Shown here one piece after another: positions 58,597 through 64,000 of a stretch of DNA of 64,000 bases. Numbering within the stretch: position 1 is the first letter of the stretch; each line of letters begins with the position of its first letter. Made by a program: the position numbers and the translations under genes. The notes beneath the pieces are model-generated. The model did no database searches and was not told the DNA's origin. It saw only the letters and a program-made list of their open reading frames with translations. Source of the stretch: an uncultured Bacteroidia bacterium (lineage in GTDB: Bacteria > Bacteroidota > Bacteroidia > Bacteroidales > UBA932); NCBI GenBank assembly GCA_902785575.1, contig CACZZF010000005.1, positions 62,001 to 126,000 on the forward strand, in the 5' to 3' direction.

Positions 58597-60315
58597 ATGG
58601 CTAATTACTATACAGACCATCCCGAGATCGGATTCCATCTTAATCATCCCTTGATGCGCCGTGTCGCGGAGCTTAAGGAGCGCTGGTATTCGGAGAAAGA
58701 GAAGTATGAGGAAGCTCCGGTTGATTTCGAGGACTGCATCGAGAATTACCGCCGTCTCCTGGAGATCGCCGGAGATATCGCGGCCAATACCATAGCCCCT
58801 AATTCCGAGGATGTTGACCTTGAGGGTCCGCATCTTGAGAACGGAAGGATGATTTATGCGTCCAAGACTGTCGAGAATATGGAGGCTGTCCGCCTCGCCG
58901 GACTTTGGGGTGTGACCATGCCCCGCCGCTATGGCGGACTCAACGCTCCCGAGACCATATTCAGTATGGCGAGCGAGGTGATCTCCGCCGCTGACTCAAG
59001 CTTCCAGAACATCTGGAGCCTCCAGAGCTGCGCCGAGACCCTTTACGAGTTCGGTAGCGAGGAGCAGAGGCAGAAGTTCATCCCCCGTGTTTGCGCCGGT
59101 GAGACCATGTCCATGGACCTTACTGAGCCCGACGCAGGTTCTGATCTTCAGAGCGTTATGCTCAAGGCCACATGGAGCGAGGAGCAGGGCTGCTGGCTTC
59201 TGAATGGTGTCAAGAGATTCATCACCAATGGTGATTCCAATATTCACCTTGTCCTTGCCCGTAGCGAGGAAGGCACAAAGGACGGCCGTGGCCTTTCGAT
59301 GTTCATTTATGACAAGCGCCAGGGTGGAGTCAATGTCCGTCATATTGAGCACAAGCTCGGAATCCACGGATCCCCGACTTGCGAGTTGACCTACAAGGAT
59401 GCCCGAGCAGAACTTTGCGGCGAGAGGAGACTTGGCCTTATCAAGTACGTCATGGCCCTTATGAACGGTGCCCGTCTGGGAATCGGCGCTCAGAGTGTCG
59501 GTCTCAGCCAGGAGGCTTACAATGAGGCTGTCGCTTATGCCGCTGAGCGCGCGCAGTTCGGTCAGAAGATCAACAAGTTCCCTGGTGTCTATGACATGCT
59601 TTCCCGCATGAAGGCGAAACTTGACGCCAGTCGCTCACTGCTTTATCAGACCTCGATGTACGTCGACATCTACAAGGCTCTTGAGGACATCCAGAGGGAG
59701 CGCAAACTCGAGGCCGAGGAGAGAACTGAGATGAAGACCTACAGCCGTCTGGCCGATGCCTTCACCCCTCTCTGCAAGGGAATGGCTTCCGAATATGCCA
59801 ACCAGAACGCCTATGACGCCATCTCCGTTCACGGTGGTTCCGGTTTCATCATGGAGTACAAGAGCCAGAGGCTTTACCGCGACGCTCGTATATTCTCGAT
59901 CTACGAGGGTACAACACAGCTTCAGGTCGTGGCCGCCATCCGCTACATCACCAACGGAACTTACATGAACATCATCAATGAGATGCTTCAGGAAGATGTT
60001 CTGCCTGAGCTGGTTCCGTTTAAGGAGAAGATAGCCGGATGTGCCGCTGTCCTGTCCGACTGCATCGCCAAGGTTCGCGAGGCTGGTGACCCTGAGCTTC
60101 AGGATTTCCTGGCCCGCAGGCTTTACGACATGACTGGCGAGATTGTGATGTCACTGCTCCTTATGCGTGACGCCACTGTGGCTCCCGACATGTTCCTGGG
60201 GTCCGCAAAGGTCTATTGCCAGATGGCTTTCGAGACTGTGGCCGGCAAGAGCTCCTACATCCTTAACTTCGACAAGGAGAGCCTTCCCGCTTTCCGCGTT
60301 GTCGAGGAGGAGTAA
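58597..60315 (+). CDS. Acyl-CoA dehydrogenase
   Basis: Five hundred and seventy-two residues, the longer Bacteroidales type. It has the FAD segment MDLTEPDAGSDLQS, VKRFITNGDSNIH, the C-terminal domain QFGQKINKFPGVYDM and the later YDAISVHGGSGFIMEYKSQR part, then IYEGTTQLQ. The extra C-terminal helical domain is usual for this type. It forms a double bond in acyl-CoA and passes electrons to EtfAB. Chain-length preference cannot be read. GGAGG precedes the start by a few bases, a rare clear Shine-Dalgarno in this window. Confidence 0.93.
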   Translation: MANYYTDHPEIGFHLNHPLMRRVAELKERWYSEKEKYEEAPVDFEDCIENYRRLLEIAGDIAANTIAPNSEDVDLEGPHLENGRMIYASKTVENMEAVRLAGLWGVTMPRRYGGLNAPETIFSMASEVISAADSSFQNIWSLQSCAETLYEFGSEEQRQKFIPRVCAGETMSMDLTEPDAGSDLQSVMLKATWSEEQGCWLLNGVKRFITNGDSNIHLVLARSEEGTKDGRGLSMFIYDKRQGGVNVRHIEHKLGIHGSPTCELTYKDARAELCGERRLGLIKYVMALMNGARLGIGAQSVGLSQEAYNEAVAYAAERAQFGQKINKFPGVYDMLSRMKAKLDASRSLLYQTSMYVDIYKALEDIQRERKLEAEERTEMKTYSRLADAFTPLCKGMASEYANQNAYDAISVHGGSGFIMEYKSQRLYRDARIFSIYEGTTQLQVVAAIRYITNGTYMNIINEMLQEDVLPELVPFKEKIAGCAAVLSDCIAKVREAGDPELQDFLARRLYDMTGEIVMSLLLMRDATVAPDMFLGSAKVYCQMAFETVAGKSSYILNFDKESLPAFRVVEEE

Positions 60316-61307
60316 TGGAACTGTATGAATATGCCAGGCCGGGCCTGATGGCCGGCAAGAAGGTATTATATGTACATGGATTCGCGTCGAGCGGACAGAC
60401 CGGTAGCGTACACACGCTCCGGCTGCTCCTGCCCGACGCGGCCGTTATCGCCCCTGATCTTCCGGTGGATCCCGTTGAGGCTATTGATCTTCTTAAAGAT
60501 TTGGTTTCCAAGGAGGATCCGGATCTTATTATCGGGACATCGATGGGCGGGATGTATTCCGAGATGCTTTATGGGGTGGACAGGATTCTCGTCAATCCGG
60601 CTTTCCAGCTTGCGGACACGATCCTTAAGAATAACGGATTGGGACGCAGGGAGTTCCATAACAAGCGAGCGGACGGGGAAACCTCTTTTCTTGTGACGAA
60701 GAGTCTCTTAGAACGGTTCAGAGAGGTCTCATCTCATTGTTTTGAGAGGGCTACGGATGATGAGGATAGAGTATTTGGTTTGTTCGGGATTCGGGACACT
60801 CTTGTTGATTCTTTCGACCTTTTCCACAGCCATTATCCCCAAGCGATCCGCTTTGATGGGGAGCACCACTTGAACGACTCGGTTATAGTCCATTCATTGC
60901 TTCCCATAATCCGGCGGATAGATGACAGGCAGAACGGGATTTCCCGTCCTGTGATGTTCATATCATTGAGTGACAGGCTGGTTAATCATTCAAGCGGGAT
61001 GCCGAAGGCCGTAGAGGTTTTGTCAGAGCGTTATGAGGTTCATGTCACCTCGGCGATTGACTACAATTTCCCTGAAAAGGCGGTTGATATATTCCGATGG
61101 TGCGAGACTAATCTTGGAGTCCCGGTTTGGGATAGGGTGGAGATATGCAACCACAAGAATCTTATCCTGGCTGATTATCTTATTGATGCGGAGCCGGAAC
61201 TAAATGGAGAACAGGATTTTATGGGCACTCTTATCCAATTCGGGTCGGACACCTTCAAGACCTGGGAAGATGTCCTCACTTATTTCTCCCGCCTCGGCGG
61301 CCAGTGA
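60315..61307 (+). CDS. YqiA/YcfP-like hydrolase with extra C-terminal domain
   Basis: Three hundred and thirty residues. Residues 1-190 match the YqiA family: VLYVHGFASSGQTGS, nucleophile elbow IIGTSMGGMYSEML, VNPAF and the late Asp and His in FGIRDTLVD and GEHHLND. Residues about 200-330 (PVMFISLSDRLVNHSSG and DFMGTLIQFGSDTFKTWEDVL) belong to a part I cannot assign. The start overlaps the acyl-CoA dehydrogenase stop by one base, so it may hydrolyse an acyl ester of the same pathway; this is only a guess. Confidence 0.75.
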   Translation: MELYEYARPGLMAGKKVLYVHGFASSGQTGSVHTLRLLLPDAAVIAPDLPVDPVEAIDLLKDLVSKEDPDLIIGTSMGGMYSEMLYGVDRILVNPAFQLADTILKNNGLGRREFHNKRADGETSFLVTKSLLERFREVSSHCFERATDDEDRVFGLFGIRDTLVDSFDLFHSHYPQAIRFDGEHHLNDSVIVHSLLPIIRRIDDRQNGISRPVMFISLSDRLVNHSSGMPKAVEVLSERYEVHVTSAIDYNFPEKAVDIFRWCETNLGVPVWDRVEICNHKNLILADYLIDAEPELNGEQDFMGTLIQFGSDTFKTWEDVLTYFSRLGGQ

Positions 61308-61312
61308 TTCTT

Positions 61313-61362
61313 GTCATCCTGGGCGCTGCCCTGAGCTTGTCGAAGGGCGAAGCGAAGGATCT
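61313..61362. repeat. REP-like palindromic unit
   Basis: GTCATCCTGGGCGCTGCCCT followed by GAGCTTGTCGAAGGGCGAAGCGAAGGATCT holds nested inverted arms (ATCCT/AGGAT and GCCCT/AGGGC). Units of the form CCTGAGCTTGTCGAAGGG recur in many bacterial genomes. It fills the gap between converging genes and reaches the stop codon of the oxidoreductase. Confidence 0.6.
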
Positions 61363-62416
61363 AGTCAGCCGGAAACCGGACTCCAGCTTGACGGCGAATC
61401 TCATCCATCACCTCGGCGACCGCCAGCGAGTTGTCGAGGCTGTTGTTTTCAGACTCGAGTCTTCCGCTCTCTAAGATGTCTATGAATTCCTTGAATTCGC
61501 AGAGGTACTCATCAGGATCGCATGGTACAGTGACGTCCTCTTTCTGAGGGCCGCTGGAGCGGCCTGAAGTCGGAGCTCCATGTGGGATGAATTCAACCTG
61601 GCGAGTGATGTGGATCTGGTCGAGCGACAGTATGCCTCCCTCGCAAGAAATCTCGGTACGAAGCCTTGAATCGGTGATTTTGGAATATACGGCATTGGCT
61701 GTCATCCCGTCATATTCAAATACCGCGGATCCCTGAAGGTCGATTGGCCTCATCCCTTCCGATGTGGGCACATCTATCGTCAAAATGCTGGCTTTAACTC
61801 TTTTAGGCCGGCCGAAAAGGGTGACCATGGGGTAGATCGGGTATATTCCTATGTCCATCAAAGCTCCTCCGGAGCGGTCAGGATTGAAAGAACTCGGGAC
61901 GGGGGAGTCATCCTCCCCGGCGAGTATCCTCTTGAGCAGCGCATGCTTTGATGAGTACTGGCAGAACACTCCGGAATAGTTCCTTACTGATCCGAGGGTC
62001 TTGAGCCGGTCTTGGACCATCCTGAAATTCGGGCTCAGAGTGGATATCATCGCCTCCATCAGAAGAACATTGTCACTCTTGGCCGCCGCGATCATCTCCC
62101 TTACCTCTATCGCATTGGAAGCCAATGGCTTCTCACACATGACGTGCTTTCCGTGACTCATGCATTTTATCGCCAGGTCATGATGGGTGTGATTAGGAGT
62201 GCCGATGTAAATGGCATCGATTTCAGGATCGGATGCCATCTCATCGATATCGGTGAATGTCCTTGGAATACCGTGTCCCGCGGCGAAAGCCTCCGCGCTC
62301 TCCTTGGAACGTGAGCATACCGCCGCCGCCTCAAAGCGTGGATCGAGCACAGCCCCTTTCAGCACCCAGTCGCTGATCCTTCCGGTGCCGATGATTCCGA
62401 ATCTGACCTTTCTCAT
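61361..62416 (-). CDS. Gfo/Idh/MocA-family oxidoreductase
   Basis: Three hundred and fifty-one residues. The Rossmann start FGIIGTGRISDWVL, the AIYIGTPNHTHHD segment, the catalytic EKPLA and the GGALMDIGIYPIYP part with a conserved Asp-Gly loop define the family. It oxidises or reduces a sugar or cyclitol using NAD(P). The alpha/beta hydrolase-like gene lies upstream with a four-base overlap. Confidence 0.92.
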   Translation of the reverse strand: MRKVRFGIIGTGRISDWVLKGAVLDPRFEAAAVCSRSKESAEAFAAGHGIPRTFTDIDEMASDPEIDAIYIGTPNHTHHDLAIKCMSHGKHVMCEKPLASNAIEVREMIAAAKSDNVLLMEAMISTLSPNFRMVQDRLKTLGSVRNYSGVFCQYSSKHALLKRILAGEDDSPVPSSFNPDRSGGALMDIGIYPIYPMVTLFGRPKRVKASILTIDVPTSEGMRPIDLQGSAVFEYDGMTANAVYSKITDSRLRTEISCEGGILSLDQIHITRQVEFIPHGAPTSGRSSGPQKEDVTVPCDPDEYLCEFKEFIDILESGRLESENNSLDNSLAVAEVMDEIRRQAGVRFPAD

Positions 62417-63045
62417 TTCAGAGCCCCTCTTTCTTCAAGATAGTCCTCTATAAGGGATACGGCATCTCCCTTCATCGAATCCTTGATCGTGAGGAATTCC
62501 AAGCCGTATCTCACATATATTTCCCTGGCTTTCCCTGTCAAGGCCGGCTCTATAAGTACAAGTCCCTGAATGGAATGGCCAAGTTTTGAGACCGCTTTGA
62601 CGATATTGTCGCCGCACACCGGGTCACATATCAGGAAAACCATGTCGGAATTGACTTGTTTCTCTTTCCGTAGCCTTTTAATCATGTTGACGGCATCTTT
62701 GTCACTACCCCTGAAGCCACATGTGTAACCTATGATCCCATCCGAAACTAGCCCTTTAATCACTTTCTCCGGGAAATCCGTCTTCAATGGCTCGTGGAAG
62801 TATATGACAAGAGGCATAGCACTTGTCGAGTCGGGAAAATTGCCGTTCTCATCCGCCGGTTTGAAGACTTTTCCGAAAACCTTCTCACCGTTGATATAGT
62901 AACTCATTTCCTCGACTATGATGGTTGAACCGGCAGGGGAGACCACTCTGCCTCTCGGACCGTTTTTTTTCATTTGATTCATTCCCACGATCCCCAGAAG
63001 CGCGAGAAGTATGACTGACACCAATGATATGATAAGCTTCTTCAT
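62413..63045 (-). CDS. Degenerate alpha/beta hydrolase-like membrane-anchored protein
   Basis: Two hundred and ten residues with an N-terminal membrane anchor (LIISLVSVILLALLGIVG). The strand-helix order of an alpha/beta hydrolase is visible (LVIYFHEPLKTDFPE, then DMVFLICDPVCGDNIV, GLVLIEPALTG). The expected GxSxG elbow is replaced by DPVCGDN, so the usual serine nucleophile is missing; Cys could serve instead, or the protein may be a non-catalytic binder. -7-like TATTTTTG at 63058-63051 sits six bases before the ATG. Confidence 0.6.
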   Translation of the reverse strand: MKKLIISLVSVILLALLGIVGMNQMKKNGPRGRVVSPAGSTIIVEEMSYYINGEKVFGKVFKPADENGNFPDSTSAMPLVIYFHEPLKTDFPEKVIKGLVSDGIIGYTCGFRGSDKDAVNMIKRLRKEKQVNSDMVFLICDPVCGDNIVKAVSKLGHSIQGLVLIEPALTGKAREIYVRYGLEFLTIKDSMKGDAVSLIEDYLEERGALK

Positions 63046-63050
63046 GATAC

Positions 63051-63058
63051 CAAAAATA
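63051..63058 (-). promoter_or_regulatory. Candidate -7 element just before the hydrolase-like gene
   Basis: TATTTTTG on the minus strand fits TAnnTTTG and ends five bases before the ATG at 63045. A leaderless transcript would follow, as for the genes at 46256 and perhaps 32144. Confidence 0.35.
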
Positions 63059-63161
63059 AGGCTTTTTCTTGAATAATTCTTAAATTAGCAGGTTGAATCA
63101 AGTTTAAGTGCAAGAATAGTGCTGGAAAATTGAGATAATCTAAATAATAATTTCAAAAAAA

Positions 63162-63896
63162 ATGAAAAGATTTTTGGCGGTTTTAGCAGCCGCGTTCATT
63201 TGTGCGGCTGGAGTTTGGGCTCAAGATGATGAAGGTTCAGCGAGGCTTCCTGATATCGCTGTCGGTGATGGTATTTTCTCGGCGGAGACCTTGACTTATT
63301 TCGCCTTCAGTGATCACAACCTGTTGAAGGCCGATCGGGACTTTGAGGATTACAAGGGAAAGGCTAACACCGAGTTCCTGATGAATATCGTCGAGTTGCG
63401 CGTTGATCCGTATCCGACCGGCCGTTTCGCCATCGGACTTGACTTTGATTGGGACTATTTCCGTCTTGACAATGCCCATTACTGGATGCCTGACGGTTCT
63501 GGTAAGGTCTCTATCCTTCCTATGGAGGGTTCGGGTATGAAGAAGATCAAGAAGTCCCGGCTTAGCGTCAGGACTCTCGCCGTTCCGGTCTCTTTCACTC
63601 AGGCTTTCGGTAAATTCTCCCTTAGGCTCGGCGCCACCGCTGAGTATAATTTCCCCGGTATCGTAAGGTTCAAGGGAACCGCCGCTGATGGAGCCACGGT
63701 CAAGGAATGGAAGAATGGTACCAGATTCTCTAAAGATATCAAAACCAACACTTTCACATACAACTTCTTTGGCGCCCTTTCTTATGAGGATATCGGCTTT
63801 TATATGAAATACTGCCCTGTCCAAGTCTTCCAGGAAGGTTGCGCCCCCAAATTCCAGACTTTGTCCTTCGGAGTGATAGTCGGTCTCGGCGTGTAG
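63162..63896 (+). CDS. Outer-membrane beta-barrel protein
   Basis: Two hundred and forty-four residues. A signal peptide (FLAVLAAAFICAAGVWAQ) leads to alternating strands such as FAIGLDFDWDYFRLD, SVRTLAVPVSFTQAFG and FTYNFFGALSYEDIGFYM, ending FGVIVGLGV. This is a porin-like or PorT-type small barrel. No ligand can be named. It is followed after about ten bases by the ClC gene and stands alone at the 5' side. Confidence 0.65.
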   Translation: MKRFLAVLAAAFICAAGVWAQDDEGSARLPDIAVGDGIFSAETLTYFAFSDHNLLKADRDFEDYKGKANTEFLMNIVELRVDPYPTGRFAIGLDFDWDYFRLDNAHYWMPDGSGKVSILPMEGSGMKKIKKSRLSVRTLAVPVSFTQAFGKFSLRLGATAEYNFPGIVRFKGTAADGATVKEWKNGTRFSKDIKTNTFTYNFFGALSYEDIGFYMKYCPVQVFQEGCAPKFQTLSFGVIVGLGV

Positions 63897-63905
63897 TTTC
63901 CATTG

Positions 63906-64000
63906 ATGAGAAACCCCTTATCACATCTTTCCGAGAGGAACCAGCTGCTGGTGCTGAGTGTTGTAGTCGGGATTATTGTCGGTTTTGCCGCGGTCATCCT
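63906..64000 (+). CDS. ClC chloride channel family protein, 5' end only
   Basis: Thirty-one codons from ATG 63906 reach the window edge without a stop. The segment SERNQLLVLSVVVGIIVGFA matches the first membrane helix of Bacteroidetes ClC chloride channel/antiporter proteins, which start with a basic-polar stretch and LVGxxxxxAAxxLK. The selectivity-filter motifs are beyond the window. The call rests on the N terminus alone. Confidence 0.5.
   Translation, partial: MRNPLSHLSERNQLLVLSVVVGIIVGFAAVI

Overview
The window looks like a chromosomal stretch from an uncultured gut-type Bacteroidales bacterium; I cannot resolve the family. The evidence is Bacteroidetes-type promoters (TTTG, about 19-21 bases, TAnnTTTG), a CCDC81-like HU protein, a NigD-like lipoprotein, a DUF6515 protein, a DUF4922-SpoIID fusion, glutamine synthetase type III, a fused formiminotransferase-cyclodeaminase and the etfB-etfA-acyl-CoA dehydrogenase set. 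Coding density is high and no gap longer than 300 bases lacks a gene. I see no rRNA, CRISPR array, insertion sequence, integrase or replication origin.

0-1.6 kb: the 5' part of a lipoprotein gene, a toxin-antitoxin pair, a small TonB-domain lipoprotein and tRNA-Asn. A near copy of the tRNA 3' end plus its terminator lies on the far side of the toxin-antitoxin cassette. 1.7-11.8 kb (+): a tightly packed run that reads as a peptidoglycan recycling operon: HU-like protein, Nudix hydrolase, DUF4922-SpoIID fusion, AmpG-like permease, NamZ muramidase, serine-rich DUF6515 protein, AmgK-like sugar kinase fused to a RapZ C-terminal domain, MurU-like uridylyltransferase and MscL. A NhaC antiporter converges on it. 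13.4-16.1 kb (+): a NigD-like lipoprotein, an ECF sigma factor and an anti-sigma protein that appears to span both membranes. 16.1-27.5 kb (-): eight closely spaced genes running from a NahK-like sugar kinase, dipeptide epimerase and transglutaminase to a Gate-domain transporter and the whole histidine-to-glutamate pathway (ftcD, hutU, hutH, hutI).

27.5-43.4 kb: mixed housekeeping genes (DUF418, a TIM-barrel lipoprotein, dtd, nitroreductase, GNAT, UvrD-like helicase, esterase, carbonic anhydrase, YbaK, NimA-like, SDR) around a possible defence patch: WYL regulator plus DEDDh exonuclease, PLD nuclease, GmrSD-like DUF262/DUF1524 protein and an AAA+ ATPase. The WYL promoter and the AAA+ ATPase promoter, 6 kb apart, share an 18-bp motif (16/18 identical) at the same 10-base distance from the -7 element. 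I regard this as the best candidate for an undescribed regulon.

43.5-50.4 kb (+): accessory genes: an orphan Mrr-type endonuclease, two unrecognised genes with a duplicated 13-residue leader peptide, an EF-hand/leucine-rich lipoprotein, and a three-gene module of putative DNA-binding protein, transmembrane Ser/Thr kinase and outer-membrane barrel. 50.4-56.4 kb (-): glnN, pyrG, purF and a tyrosine phosphatase, which together make and spend glutamine. 56.7-61.3 kb (+): etfB, etfA, acyl-CoA dehydrogenase and a YqiA-like hydrolase. 61.3-64 kb: a REP-like repeat, a Gfo/Idh/MocA oxidoreductase, a degenerate alpha/beta hydrolase, an outer-membrane protein and the start of a ClC channel gene cut by the window edge.
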